Below are positions 1 through 9,973 of a stretch of 64,000 nucleotides of DNA, piece by piece. Source of the stretch: an uncultured Bacteroidales bacterium (lineage in GTDB: Bacteria; Bacteroidota; Bacteroidia; Bacteroidales; UBA932); assembly GCA_900320795.1 (NCBI GenBank), contig ONTQ01000001.1, forward strand, positions 1 through 64,000, read 5' to 3'. The notes beneath the pieces are model-generated. The model ran no database searches. It saw only the letters and a program-made list of their open reading frames with translations, and was not told the DNA's origin. How positions within the stretch are numbered: the first letter of the stretch is position 1; the number at the start of each line of letters is the position of its first letter. Position numbers and translations under genes: made by a program.

Positions 1-92
<92 letters not shown>

Positions 93-96
93 TTTG

Positions 97-132
97 GAAT
101 GCCAGACGTCATGCGACGCCTGGCATTCTTCG
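97..132 (+). terminator. Terminator of the rRNA operon
   Basis: Inverted repeat with arms at 97-110 and 115-128 (13 of 14 positions pair, one G-U), a four-base ATGC loop and a T-rich tail. It sits directly after the 5S gene, as expected of an intrinsic terminator. Confidence 0.85.
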
Positions 133-190
133 TTTATGTCCCTACGGTCCATAAACCAAAGAACAAAGATCCACGTGTCCCCATCCCCAA

Positions 191-211
191 CCCCTTCCCT
201 CGGGGAAGGGG
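191..211. terminator. Second hairpin upstream of enolase
   Basis: Perfect 9-bp arms CCCCTTCCC (191-199) and GGGAAGGGG (203-211) with a three-base loop, followed by CTCTTT. It may be a backup terminator or a dispersed repeat between the 5S gene and enolase. Its function is inferred only from structure and position. Confidence 0.45.
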
Positions 212-238
212 CTCTTTGGTCGCTTCGGTTCGAGGGTA

Positions 239-1618
<1,380 letters not shown>

Positions 1619-1639
1619 GAAGTAGTCATTCGAAATAAG

Positions 1640-1677
1640 TTGGGCCAGGTAGGTTGTTTAAAAACCCACCTGGCCCA
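1640..1677. terminator. Bidirectional terminator between eno and the aldo/keto reductase gene
   Basis: Arms at 1640-1655 and 1662-1677 (core TTGGGCCAGGT against ACCTGGCCCAA) lie between two convergent genes. The A/T-rich loop and flanks suit termination from both sides. Confidence 0.8.
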
Positions 1678-1682
1678 AATGG

Positions 1683-3023
1683 TTACAGCGTGTCCTGCTT
1701 CAACTGTTCCACGTACTGGGCGATACGGCGCAGTTCCCGGGGAATGGCGATGCTCTGGGGGCAGCGGGGCAGGCAGTCTCCGCAGCCAATGCAGTGGTCG
1801 GCCTGGCGGACGGAGGCCACGGTCCGGTCATAACTCACCAGGTAGGCCTTCTTGAGCCGGGCATAGTCTTTCTGCTCCCGGCTCTGGGCGTAGGTGCCTT
1901 CCGTGATGGCCTTGTTGTAGTGCAGGAAGGTGCCGGGGATGTCGATGCCCCAGGGGCAGGGCATGCAATACTTGCAGTCGGTGCAGTTCACCAGCGGATA
2001 CTCCTTCATCTGTACGGCCATCTGTTCCAGGAAGTCCAGTTCTTCGTCCGTGAGGGGCTTGAAGTGGCCGAACGTCTTAATGTTGTCCATCAGCGGGTCC
2101 ATGGAGGTCATGCCAGACAGGGTGCACAGGACGCGCGGGTGGGTGCCGCAGAAGCGGAACGCCCAGGAAGCGATGCTCATGTCAGGCTCGCGCTGCTTCA
2201 TCTGGCGGGCGATACCTTCGGGGACATTGGCCAGTCGGCCTCCCAGGAGCGGTTCCATGATAATAATGGGGATTCCGCGCTTGTCCAGTTCGGCATAGAG
2301 GTAGTTGGCGTTTGCATTGCGGATGCCGTCGGCATGGGTCCAGTCCACATAGTTCATCTCGATCTGGCAGAAGTCCCAGCGCATCTCTCCGCTGTCGTGC
2401 ATCTCCATGAAGGCGTCGAACTCGTGCTGGGCGCCGTGGAAGGAGAAGCCCAGGTTGCGAATGCGCCCGGCCTCTTTTTCCTTGCGGAGAAAGTCAATCA
2501 TACCGTTCTCCACATAGCGCCTGTTGAAGGCTTCCTTTCCGCCCCGGCCGATGGAATGCAGCAGGTAATAGTCGAAATAATCGGTTTTGAGCTGCTTGAA
2601 CGATTCGTGGTACATCTTGATGGACCCTTCCGTGGAACGGTCTCCGAAATTGGAAAGCTTGGTGGCGATGAAATAACTGTCGCGCGGATGACGGCTCAGG
2701 GCCTCGCCCGCGGCTTTTTCGCTCTGCCCCTGAAGATAGGCCGGGGAAGTGTCGAAGTAGTTCACGCCATGCGCCAGGGCATAATCTACCATTTCGTTGA
2801 CGGCCACCTGGTCGATGACGTCTTTCCCGTCGGCATCCTTGATCATCGGCCAGCGCATGCAGCCGAAACCCAGTACCGACACCTTGTCACCGTTGTGGGG
2901 ATTCTCCCGCACCAGCATCTGCTCCGGACCTTCTGCCGGGGCTGATGACTGGCCCTTTTTGGGTGCGCAAGCAGCCGCTACAGCCGCCGCACCGGATATC
3001 TTGATGAAGTCTCTTCTTTTCAT
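1683..3023 (-). CDS. Tat-exported aldo/keto reductase with C-terminal ferredoxin domain
   Basis: A 446-residue protein. The N-terminus MKRRDFIKISGAAAVAAAC carries a twin-arginine signal and ends in a possible lipobox cysteine, so the mature protein is probably outside the inner membrane and perhaps lipid-anchored. Residues about 35-330 form an aldo/keto reductase barrel with the usual Asp and Tyr (NYFDTSPAY), Lys (IATKLSNF) and His (YYLLHS). Residues about 345-430 hold two 4Fe-4S motifs (CTDCKYCMPCP and CIGCGDCLPRCP). The gene overlaps the upstream NapH/NapG-like gene by four bases (ATGA), so the two are translationally coupled. I infer that the membrane protein feeds electrons to this reductase; the substrate is unknown. 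Confidence 0.88.
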   Translation of the reverse strand: MKRRDFIKISGAAAVAAACAPKKGQSSAPAEGPEQMLVRENPHNGDKVSVLGFGCMRWPMIKDADGKDVIDQVAVNEMVDYALAHGVNYFDTSPAYLQGQSEKAAGEALSRHPRDSYFIATKLSNFGDRSTEGSIKMYHESFKQLKTDYFDYYLLHSIGRGGKEAFNRRYVENGMIDFLRKEKEAGRIRNLGFSFHGAQHEFDAFMEMHDSGEMRWDFCQIEMNYVDWTHADGIRNANANYLYAELDKRGIPIIIMEPLLGGRLANVPEGIARQMKQREPDMSIASWAFRFCGTHPRVLCTLSGMTSMDPLMDNIKTFGHFKPLTDEELDFLEQMAVQMKEYPLVNCTDCKYCMPCPWGIDIPGTFLHYNKAITEGTYAQSREQKDYARLKKAYLVSYDRTVASVRQADHCIGCGDCLPRCPQSIAIPRELRRIAQYVEQLKQDTL

Positions 3024-4522
3024 ACATGTTGGAATTTACCGTTCACCGTAATGGCGCTGATGGGGCGGGACGGGCACAGGTGCTCGCAGGCGCCGCAGCC
3101 GGTGCAGATTTCTTCGGCCACCACCGGGAACAGCAGGCCTGTTTCCTCGTTCTCCACCATTTGGATGGCGCCGGAAGGGCAGGCCTGGGCGCATTTTCCG
3201 CACAGGGCTTTTCCGCTGGCCGATACGCAGAGCTCCAGGTTCACATGGGAGGTACCCACATGGTACTGCGTCTTTTCCTCCCGGGTGATTCTGCCGATGG
3301 CCCCCGTCGGGCAAAGCTCGCTGCAACGGGTGCATTCCGGGCGGCACCAGCCCTTTTCGAAAGACATTTCCGGCTGCATCAGATGCTCCAGGCTTCCGGA
3401 AGGCCGGAGGACATTGTTGGGACATTCGGCCACGCAAAGCTGGCAGGCCGTGCACTTGCGATAAAAGTCTTTCACGCTCTTGGAGCCGGGTGGCGTCACG
3501 GGAATTTCCCGCACGGGAGCCTGTTTGGGAAGAATGTCGGCAAAACCGCCGTCCACCTTTTTGGCCGCTTCCTGCGCCCGGGCTTTCACGCCCTTCAGTG
3601 CTGCGGCACCCGCCACGGCCACCGTTCCGGCCATCATGGCGCGGCGAGATTGACCGGCATCGGGCATGACGTCACTCCCGGCTTGACCGGGAGTCTTCCC
3701 CCACGCAAAACGGTATTGCAGGGCGCCGAACTTGCATTTGTCGATGCAGTTGAAGCAGTCCACGCAGCGGGAATGGTCGATAGACTCCGTATCCTTTCCA
3801 ATGGCAATGCACTGGGCCTTGCAATGCAGTTCGCAGGCTTTACAGTGCTTGCATTTGTCGTGGTCTATCAGGGGGCGGAACATGGCAAAGCGGGAGAAGA
3901 AACCGAGTGTGGTGCCCACCGGGCAGATGCTGTTGCACCAGGTGCGGCCACCCTTGAAGGACAGGGCCACAATCACCACCAGCGTAACCACCGCGACCAC
4001 GAAGGTGGGAACGCTGCGCATCCACACTTCCTTCTCATAGAAGGCATAGCTTCCGGCGCGTTCCGCAATATGGGCCAGCAGGTTGTTGCCCCATAGCCAT
4101 ACCGGCTGCAGCAAGTTCTGCACCATGCGACCATAGGCGCTGTAGGGAGCCAGCAGGGCCACGGCGGCCTGTACGCCCAGCACGAGGAGTATCACAAAGA
4201 CTACCCACACCCCGTAACGGAGCGATTTCATCTCTTTCTTAAACTTATACGGAGCCTTTTTCTTCAGCGTTCCCAGGTGAGAAATCCCGTCCTGAAACAC
4301 CCCCAGCGGGCAAATCACGGAGCAATAGACCCGGCCAAAAACGAGCGTCAGCGCCACCAGGGCCACAATAACGCCCACATTCAGGGCCAGCACGGCCGGC
4401 AGAAACTGCAGTTTGGCCATCCAGCCCAGATATCCGTGCAGCACGCCTGTGAAATCCAGCAGAAGGAGGGTGATCCCAATCCAGAATATCCAGGCCAGCA
4501 CGACTCTGACTTTTCTTAACAT
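3020..4522 (-). CDS. NapH/NapG-like fused iron-sulfur membrane protein
   Basis: A 500-residue electron-transfer protein. Residues 1-215 contain about five membrane helices and two CxxxCP motifs (YCSVICPLG and WCNSICPVG), as in NapH and related quinol-oxidising proteins. Two 4Fe-4S clusters follow (CKHCKACELHC, CVDCFNCIDKC), then an internal twin-arginine-like segment (SRRAMMAGTVAVAG, about residue 288), then four more cluster motifs (CTACQLCVAECP, CTRCSELCP, CGKCAQACP, CTGCGACEHLCP). The layout is a NapH-like part joined to a NapG-like part; similar proteins are known in Bacteroides. A palindromic repeat encodes the joint, at residues about 274-284. The gene is expressed with the aldo/keto reductase and shares a divergent promoter region with frr. 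Confidence 0.85.
   Translation of the reverse strand: MLRKVRVVLAWIFWIGITLLLLDFTGVLHGYLGWMAKLQFLPAVLALNVGVIVALVALTLVFGRVYCSVICPLGVFQDGISHLGTLKKKAPYKFKKEMKSLRYGVWVVFVILLVLGVQAAVALLAPYSAYGRMVQNLLQPVWLWGNNLLAHIAERAGSYAFYEKEVWMRSVPTFVVAVVTLVVIVALSFKGGRTWCNSICPVGTTLGFFSRFAMFRPLIDHDKCKHCKACELHCKAQCIAIGKDTESIDHSRCVDCFNCIDKCKFGALQYRFAWGKTPGQAGSDVMPDAGQSRRAMMAGTVAVAGAAALKGVKARAQEAAKKVDGGFADILPKQAPVREIPVTPPGSKSVKDFYRKCTACQLCVAECPNNVLRPSGSLEHLMQPEMSFEKGWCRPECTRCSELCPTGAIGRITREEKTQYHVGTSHVNLELCVSASGKALCGKCAQACPSGAIQMVENEETGLLFPVVAEEICTGCGACEHLCPSRPISAITVNGKFQHV
3667..3702. repeat. Palindromic repeat inside the NapH/NapG-like gene
   Basis: Perfect arms ACTCCCGG (3674-3681) and CCGGGAGT (3687-3694) around a five-base loop. 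On the minus strand it reads GACTCCCGGTCAAGCC and onward, the same element as at 49274-49294 in the DUF2723 gene. It is in frame and encodes PGQAGSDVMPDAG between the two halves of the fusion protein. Confidence 0.8.
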
Positions 4523-4544
4523 AATCCTAATAATCGTTGTTCTC

Positions 4545-4577
4545 GCAAAGATAAAAAAAAATTTTTCTTATCTTTGC
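4545..4577. promoter_or_regulatory. Palindromic divergent promoter pair
   Basis: TATCTTTG on the plus strand (4569-4576) faces frr, and its reverse complement CAAAGATA (4546-4553) faces the iron-sulfur operon. With the intervening A/T tract the whole 33-bp segment is a near-perfect palindrome. Predicted leaders are about 18 bases on each side. Confidence 0.75.
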
Positions 4578-4599
4578 AAATTGAGTAAAACGAAGAACT

Positions 4600-5166
4600 A
4601 TGTTACCGAAAGCCAAGGAAATCGTGGACGCCATGTCCGTCAAGATGCAGGATACCGTAGCATTCCTGGAAGAAGACCTCAAGAACTACCGCGTAGGAAA
4701 GGCCTCTCCGGCCATTCTGAATCCCGTGATGGTGGACTATTACGGTACCGTCACGCCGCTCAACCAGGTTGCTTCCGTGACAACGCCGGATGCCAAGACC
4801 ATCGCCATCCAGCCTTGGGAACGCTCCATGATCGGCAAAATTGAAAAAGCCATCTTGGATGCCAATGTGGGCCTCACTCCTTCCAACAACGGTGAAATCA
4901 TCCGTTGCATGGTTCCCGCCCTTACCGAGGAGCGTCGCAAGGAACTCATCAAGAAGGCCAAAGCCCAGGGCGAGACCACCAAGGTAACCATCCGCAACGC
5001 CCGCCGCGACGGCATCGACCTCCTCAAGAAAGCCCAGAAGAACGATGGCCTCTCCGAGGACGGAGAAAAGGAAGGCGAGGAGGAACTCCAGAAGATCACC
5101 GACAAGTGGGTGAAGAAGGTGGACGAGGTTATCGCTGCCAAGGAGAAGGACATCCTCACCGTATGA
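4600..5166 (+). CDS. frr: Ribosome recycling factor
   Basis: A 188-residue protein that, with EF-G, splits post-termination ribosomes. Length and sequence fit the family throughout: an N-terminal helix ending RVGKASPAIL, the TPLNQVASV beta segment, the DANVGLTPSNNGEIIR segment and the PALTEERRKELIKKAK helix. In many bacteria frr follows pyrH; here it has its own promoter. Its stop codon overlaps the start of the aminotransferase gene (ATGATGA), so it is coupled to the aromatic amino acid genes. Confidence 0.97.
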   Translation: MLPKAKEIVDAMSVKMQDTVAFLEEDLKNYRVGKASPAILNPVMVDYYGTVTPLNQVASVTTPDAKTIAIQPWERSMIGKIEKAILDANVGLTPSNNGEIIRCMVPALTEERRKELIKKAKAQGETTKVTIRNARRDGIDLLKKAQKNDGLSEDGEKEGEEELQKITDKWVKKVDEVIAAKEKDILTV

Positions 5167-6344
5167 TGACCATCGAACCCGCCCGCCGAACATTATCGGT
5201 CAAGGAGTATTATTTCTCCGTCAAGAATAAGGAAATAGCCCGGCTTAATGCACAGCGCGCACAGGCCGGGCTTGATTCTATCATCAACCTGGGAATCGGC
5301 TCGCCGGACGGGTCCCCTTCACCGGAAGCGGTGGAGGCGCTCTGTGCCTGCGCCCGCAGAAGCGGTACCCATGGCTACCAGAGCTATACCGGTATTCCGC
5401 AGCTGCGGGAAGCCATCGCCGCCTGGTATGCCCGTTGGTACGGCGTGCAGCTGGACCCCGCCTCTGAAATTCAGCCCCTCATGGGCTCCAAGGAGGGCAT
5501 CCTTCTTCTGTCGCTGGCCTTCCTGAATCCCGGTGACAAAGTGCTGGTGCCCAACCCCGGCTATCCCACCTACACATCGGCCACCCGCATGTGCGAAGCG
5601 GAGCTGGTCTCCTACGACTTGTTGGAGGCCGATGGCTGGTATCCGGACTTCGAGGCCTTGGAAAAAATGGACCTCGACGGGGTCAAGATCATGTGGACCA
5701 ACTATCCCAACATGCCTACCGGCGCCCCTGCCAGGCGGGATGTCTTTGAAAAGCTGGTGGCCTTTGCCAAAAGCCACGGCATCCTGCTGGTGAACGACAA
5801 TCCCTACGGTTTCATCCTCAACGAGCCGCAGTCCATCTTGTCGGTCCCCGGTGCTCGAGAGGTGTGCCTGGAAATGAATTCCCTGTCCAAGAGCCACAAC
5901 ATGGCCGGCTGGCGTGTGGGCATGATGGTTGGCTCGGCCGATGTGCTCCAAGAGCTCCTCAAGGTGAAGACACAGATGGATTCCGGCATGTTCCGTGGCA
6001 TCCAGGAGGCTGCGGTCGAGGCCCTGAACGCACCGGAGGCATGGTACACGGCCCTCAATGCCGAATACCGCCGCCGTCAGGCAGTGGCCCGCCGCATCAT
6101 GGACGCTCTGGGCTGTGTCTATGACTCCGATGCGGGCGGCCTATACGTCTGGGCCCGTGTCCCTTCCGGCCTGGCTGCCGACTGGAGCGACCGCATCCTC
6201 TACGAGGCGGGCGTGTTCCTCACGCCGGGCTTCATTTTCGGCCGAGGCGGTGAAAACCATCTCCGGATTTCGCTCTGTGCCGATGTGCCCACGCTGGAGC
6301 GGGCGTACGGGAAGATTCTTCACTTCGTTCAGAATGACAGGTAG
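5163..6344 (+). CDS. Class I/II PLP-dependent aminotransferase, probably aromatic
   Basis: About 393 residues, cytoplasmic. The PLP-binding lysine lies in SLSKSHNMAGWRVG, and NPGYPTY and the terminal arginine region LRISLC are also conserved. The sequence resembles the aspartate/LL-diaminopimelate aminotransferase group. Its place before tyrA and DAHP synthase/chorismate mutase suggests it transaminates aromatic keto acids or prephenate; LL-diaminopimelate activity cannot be excluded. Two adjacent in-frame ATGs (5163 and 5166) overlap the frr stop. The last residues (ILHFVQNDR) are encoded by a dispersed repeat, so the native C-terminus has been replaced or extended. Confidence 0.88.
   Translation: MMTIEPARRTLSVKEYYFSVKNKEIARLNAQRAQAGLDSIINLGIGSPDGSPSPEAVEALCACARRSGTHGYQSYTGIPQLREAIAAWYARWYGVQLDPASEIQPLMGSKEGILLLSLAFLNPGDKVLVPNPGYPTYTSATRMCEAELVSYDLLEADGWYPDFEALEKMDLDGVKIMWTNYPNMPTGAPARRDVFEKLVAFAKSHGILLVNDNPYGFILNEPQSILSVPGAREVCLEMNSLSKSHNMAGWRVGMMVGSADVLQELLKVKTQMDSGMFRGIQEAAVEALNAPEAWYTALNAEYRRRQAVARRIMDALGCVYDSDAGGLYVWARVPSGLAADWSDRILYEAGVFLTPGFIFGRGGENHLRISLCADVPTLERAYGKILHFVQNDR
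6312..6341. repeat. Dispersed repeat forming the 3' end of the aminotransferase gene
   Basis: Contains CTTCACTTCGTTCAGAATGA, a recurring element of this window. Other copies or variants lie at 7179-7208, 15106-15148, 25261-25283, 25564-25632, 29486-29524 and 38091-38227. It encodes the final residues of the aminotransferase and ends just before the tyrA start codon. Confidence 0.8.
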
Positions 6345-6345
6345 T

Positions 6346-7191
6346 ATGAGAACGGTAGGCATTATCGGCCTGGGACTCATCGGCGGGTCCATGGCCATCG
6401 ACCTCAAACGGAGGGGGTTTGCACAGAAGGTGCTGGGTGTGGAGCGGGACTCCATTGCCGCCGAGGCGGCCAAAACCATCGGCCTGGTGGACGAGGTGGT
6501 GAACTATGATGCCTGCATCCAGGGGGCCGATATCCTGGTGGTGGCCGTCCCCGTGAGCGCCGCCGTGAAGATGGTCCCGGACATTCTGGACCGGATGTCT
6601 CCGGAGCAGATTGTCATCGACGTGTGCTCCACCAAGAGCCAGGTGTGCCATGCGACGCAGTATCACCCCCGTCGGGGCCGGTTTGTAAGCACACACCCCA
6701 TGGCGGGAACGGAGTATTCCGGCCCCTGGGCCGCGCAGCCGGGCCTTTTCGACGGGCGGGCCTGTATCTTCGCCAATTCGGAAGAGAGCAGCCCAGAGGC
6801 CCTGAAGGCCATAGAGGAAATGTACGGCGTCCTGAACATGCGGCCCATCTATATGAATGCCGACCAGCATGATGTCCATACGGCCTACGTCTCCCATATC
6901 TCCCATGTCACTTCCTTCGCCCTGGCCCTTACCGTCCTGGACAAGGAGAAGGACGAAAAACACATCTTTGACCTCGCTTCCGGCGGTTTTTCCTCCACGG
7001 TGCGTCTCGCCAAGTCCAGTGCCGACATGTGGGTTCCCATCCTTACCCAGAACCACGACAACATCCTCCAGGTGATGGACACCTATATCGGCAAGATGCA
7101 GGCCTTCCGGGACGCCATCGCCACGTACGATGAAGACAGCATCCGGGAGATGATTGACCAGGCAAACAGAATCAAGAAGATTCTTCGCTGA
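6346..7191 (+). CDS. tyrA: Prephenate dehydrogenase
   Basis: A 281-residue NAD-dependent enzyme that oxidatively decarboxylates prephenate to 4-hydroxyphenylpyruvate for tyrosine synthesis. The N-terminus MRTVGIIGLGLIGGSMAIDL is the dinucleotide-binding GxGxxG fold, which fixes the start at 6346 rather than at upstream in-frame codons. The conserved block STHPMAGTEYSGP includes the substrate-site histidine. There is no fused chorismate mutase or ACT domain; the mutase is supplied by the next gene. The start lies one base after the aminotransferase stop, so the genes form an operon. The C-terminal codons and stop overlap a variant of the dispersed repeat. Confidence 0.95.
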   Translation: MRTVGIIGLGLIGGSMAIDLKRRGFAQKVLGVERDSIAAEAAKTIGLVDEVVNYDACIQGADILVVAVPVSAAVKMVPDILDRMSPEQIVIDVCSTKSQVCHATQYHPRRGRFVSTHPMAGTEYSGPWAAQPGLFDGRACIFANSEESSPEALKAIEEMYGVLNMRPIYMNADQHDVHTAYVSHISHVTSFALALTVLDKEKDEKHIFDLASGGFSSTVRLAKSSADMWVPILTQNHDNILQVMDTYIGKMQAFRDAIATYDEDSIREMIDQANRIKKILR

Positions 7192-7208
7192 CGCTCAGAA
7201 TGACAGGT
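7179..7208. repeat. Variant dispersed repeat at the 3' end of tyrA
   Basis: Contains GATTCTTCGCTGACGCTCAG and then AATGACAGG, a diverged copy of the element at 6312-6341. The tyrA stop codon TGA (7189-7191) lies inside it. Confidence 0.65.
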
Positions 7209-7221
7209 TAAAACGAAGAAA

Positions 7222-8310
7222 ATGGCACACGAACTTGATATAATTCCCGGGACCGAGTGGGGCTTTTTCACCCTTCCGCGTCCCATGTGCATCGCCGGTC
7301 CCTGCAGTGCGGAGACCGAGGAGCAGGTGATGGAAACGGCACGGGGGCTGCACGAATTCGGCATCCACGTCTATCGGGCCGGCATCTGGAAGCCGCGCAC
7401 CCATCCGGGCTCCTTCGAGGGGGTAGGTACCCCCGGACTCCGATGGCTTCGGAAGGTGAAGGAAACCTACGGCATGAAGGTCTGTACCGAAGTTGCCTCC
7501 GAAAAACACGTGCTGGAGTGCCTCAAATCCGGGGTGGACATCATCTGGATTGGGGCCCGCACCACCGCCAACCCCTTCCTGATGCAGGAGATTGCCGATG
7601 CCCTCTCCGGCACCGACATCCCCGTCCTGGTGAAAAATCCCGTCAGCCCGGACCTGGACCTCTGGGTGGGCGCCCTGGAACGCCTGAACCGATCCGGCAT
7701 CCGCAAACTGGGCGTGGTGCACCGCGGATTCTCCACATCGGCCAGCATCCCTTACCGCAACGACCCCGGCTGGAAGATTGCCATCGAACTGCGCACCCGC
7801 TATCCCCAGATGGTGTTTTTTGCCGACCCTTCCCACATGGGGGGAGACCGCAAATATCTGCAGGAACTTTCCCAGCGAGCCATGGACCTGGGCCTGGACG
7901 GCCTTATGGTGGAAAGCCACTGCGACCCTTCCTGCGCCTGGAGCGACGCCAGGCAGCAACTTACGCCGCGGGCCCTTCAGAACCTGCTGGAGAGCCTCGT
8001 TATCCGCGACAACACCTCTGACAACGAGGCGTACAAGGAAGGAATCGACGTCCTTCGCGCCCGCATCGACGTCATCGACGAAAGCCTTCTCAAACTCCTC
8101 AAGGACCGTATGGACGTGAGCCGTAGCATCGGCCGGTATAAGAAAGAGCACAACGTGGCCATCCTTCAGGCGGTCCGGTGGGAACAGCTTCTCTCTGACA
8201 TGGTGGCCAGTGCCGCTTCGCTGGGGATTTCCGAGGAGGCTGTCCGCGGCGTCATGACAGCCATCCACGAGGAGTCCGTGCGGGTTCAGAACCAGGTTTT
8301 GGAAGCATAA
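7222..8310 (+). CDS. Bifunctional 3-deoxy-7-phosphoheptulonate synthase / chorismate mutase
   Basis: A 362-residue cytoplasmic enzyme of the shikimate pathway. Residues about 1-260 form the DAHP synthase barrel of the short, KDO8P-synthase-like type (IAGPCSAET, RAGIWKPRTHPGSFEG, DPSHMGGDR). Residues about 268-362 form an all-helical AroQ chorismate mutase (LRARIDVIDESLLKLL, then SIGRYKKEH). Fusion of the mutase to DAHP synthase is a known arrangement that allows feedback control by aromatic products. Together with tyrA and the aminotransferase it covers the entry and tyrosine ends of the pathway; prephenate dehydratase, often beside them in Bacteroides, is not here. Confidence 0.95.
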   Translation: MAHELDIIPGTEWGFFTLPRPMCIAGPCSAETEEQVMETARGLHEFGIHVYRAGIWKPRTHPGSFEGVGTPGLRWLRKVKETYGMKVCTEVASEKHVLECLKSGVDIIWIGARTTANPFLMQEIADALSGTDIPVLVKNPVSPDLDLWVGALERLNRSGIRKLGVVHRGFSTSASIPYRNDPGWKIAIELRTRYPQMVFFADPSHMGGDRKYLQELSQRAMDLGLDGLMVESHCDPSCAWSDARQQLTPRALQNLLESLVIRDNTSDNEAYKEGIDVLRARIDVIDESLLKLLKDRMDVSRSIGRYKKEHNVAILQAVRWEQLLSDMVASAASLGISEEAVRGVMTAIHEESVRVQNQVLEA

Positions 8311-8316
8311 TTTTTG

Positions 8317-8324
8317 TATATTTG
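8317..8324 (+). promoter_or_regulatory. Promoter -7 element of the mgtC-like gene
   Basis: TATATTTG ends only five bases before the ATG at 8330, so the transcript would be leaderless or nearly so. A TTTG lies upstream at 8298-8301, but the spacer is only 15 bases, shorter than consensus. Confidence 0.55.
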
Positions 8325-8329
8325 TAAGT

Positions 8330-8962
8330 ATGAATGCAGTGCTTGAATTAGTAGTCCGCTTGCTCGTCGCGGCCGTTTTCGGAGCCCTCATCGGCTATGA
8401 ACGGGAACTTCGGGCCAAGGGCGCCGGTATCCGGACGCATGTGCTGGTGGCCATCGGCTCCAGCCTGTTTATGCTCATTTCGCAGTTCGGCTTCCCCGAT
8501 GCGGCGAAGTTCGACGCGGCCCGTATCGCAGCGGGTGTGGTGGGCGGCCTGGGTTTCCTGGGCGGCGGCATCATCATGAAGACCAAGAGCCATGTGAGCG
8601 GGCTCACCACTGCGGCCGGCATCTGGGTGACGGGTGCCATCGGCCTGGCCTGCGGATCCGGTATGTACGAGGTGGCCGTCGCCTGCGAGGTTGTCGTGCT
8701 CATCTGCCTGGAACTGCTCAATTACTATACGGTGCGCCTGGGCGAAAAGGAGTTCACCGTTGTCCTTTCCTCTTCCAGCCAGCGTGCTCTTACAGAGGTG
8801 GTTACTTCTTTCAAGAAGAAAGTGAAGACTTTCTCGCTTTCCAAGCAGGACAATAAATACAAAGCGGAAATGCTGCTTCACTTCCCCAAGCGGAAGACAA
8901 CCGTCAGTATCCTGGAGCAGTTGAATTCCTATCCGGATGTAGAACTCGAAAGTTTTGAATAA
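8330..8962 (+). CDS. MgtC/SapB family membrane protein
   Basis: A 210-residue inner-membrane protein with about four or five helices in residues 1-135 and a small cytoplasmic C-terminal domain. Conserved MgtC features are [26 protein letters not shown] and [12 protein letters not shown]. The family is linked to Mg2+ homeostasis and to regulation of ATP synthase or phosphate uptake in other bacteria; its role here is not established. It ends two bases before pfkA and is probably co-transcribed with it. Confidence 0.88.
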   Translation: MNAVLELVVRLLVAAVFGALIGYERELRAKGAGIRTHVLVAIGSSLFMLISQFGFPDAAKFDAARIAAGVVGGLGFLGGGIIMKTKSHVSGLTTAAGIWVTGAIGLACGSGMYEVAVACEVVVLICLELLNYYTVRLGEKEFTVVLSSSSQRALTEVVTSFKKKVKTFSLSKQDNKYKAEMLLHFPKRKTTVSILEQLNSYPDVELESFE

Positions 8963-8963
8963 T

Positions 8964-9953
8964 ATGGAAAGACACATCAACACCATCGGCGTTCTGACTT
9001 CGGGAGGCGATTCTCCCGGCATGAACGCAGCCATCCGTGCCGTCACCCGCACCGCCCGTTACCACAACATGAACGTGATTGGCGTGATGAGGGGCTATCA
9101 GGGCCTTATCGACAAGGAGTTCGTGAAATTCACGTCCTCGTCCGTTTCCAACACCATCCAGCGCGGCGGCACCATCCTCAAGACGGCCCGCTGCATGGAG
9201 TTCCTCACGCCGGAAGGCCGGAAGAAGGCCTATGACAACATGGTGGAGGCGGGCATCGACGCCCTGGTGGTAATCGGCGGCAACGGCTCCCTTACCGGCG
9301 CCCAGCTTTTCGCCCGGGAGTACGACATCCCCATCATCGGCCTGCCCGGAACCATCGACAACGACTTGTATGGAACGGACTCCACCATCGGCTACGACAG
9401 CGCCCTCAATACCATCGTGGAGTGCGTGGACAAAATCCGCGATACCGCCAACAGCCACGACCGCGTGTTTTTCGTGGAAGTGATGGGCCGCGACGCCGGT
9501 TTCCTCGCCCAGAACAGCGCCATCGCTTCCGGGGCCGAGGCTGCCATCATCCCCGAGGGCAAGACGGATGTGGACCAGTTGGCCGAATTCATCGAGCGGG
9601 GCAAGCGCAAGAGCAAGAACAGCGCCATCGTGCTGGTGAGCGAATCGCAGAAAGACGGCAAGGGCGGTGCCATGTACTATGCCGAGCGTGTCAAGAACGA
9701 GTATCCCCAACTGGGTTCCCATGTAACCATCCTGGGTCATCTCCAGCGCGGCGGCACCCCCAGCGCCTATGACCGTATCCTGGCATCCCGGATGGGCTAT
9801 GCCGCCATCGAAGCCCTGCTGGAAGGCCAGCGCAACGTGATGGTGGGTATCAAGAACGACGAAATCGTCTATGTCCCCATCTCCCGTGCCATCAAGATGG
9901 ACAAGCCCATCAACCAGGAACTCATTGCCGTACTGAACGTACTGTCGATGTAG
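8964..9953 (+). CDS. pfkA: 6-phosphofructokinase
   Basis: A 329-residue glycolytic enzyme phosphorylating fructose 6-phosphate. Conserved elements are [17 protein letters not shown] (phosphate loop), [10 protein letters not shown], the catalytic PGTIDND segment and [14 protein letters not shown]. Glycines flanking the nucleotide loop suggest use of ATP rather than pyrophosphate, but this is inferred. The ATG at 8964 is preferred to an upstream TTG because it immediately precedes the conserved domain. It follows the mgtC-like gene by one base and is followed by a strong terminator. Confidence 0.95.
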   Translation: MERHINTIGVLTSGGDSPGMNAAIRAVTRTARYHNMNVIGVMRGYQGLIDKEFVKFTSSSVSNTIQRGGTILKTARCMEFLTPEGRKKAYDNMVEAGIDALVVIGGNGSLTGAQLFAREYDIPIIGLPGTIDNDLYGTDSTIGYDSALNTIVECVDKIRDTANSHDRVFFVEVMGRDAGFLAQNSAIASGAEAAIIPEGKTDVDQLAEFIERGKRKSKNSAIVLVSESQKDGKGGAMYYAERVKNEYPQLGSHVTILGHLQRGGTPSAYDRILASRMGYAAIEALLEGQRNVMVGIKNDEIVYVPISRAIKMDKPINQELIAVLNVLSM

Positions 9954-9973
9954 TTCGGTCCGGACACAACTTT

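Noticed and set aside
8951..8963. TTG start of pfkA at 8955
   Set aside because: It overlaps the end of the mgtC-like gene and adds three residues not seen in the family; the ATG at 8964 is better.
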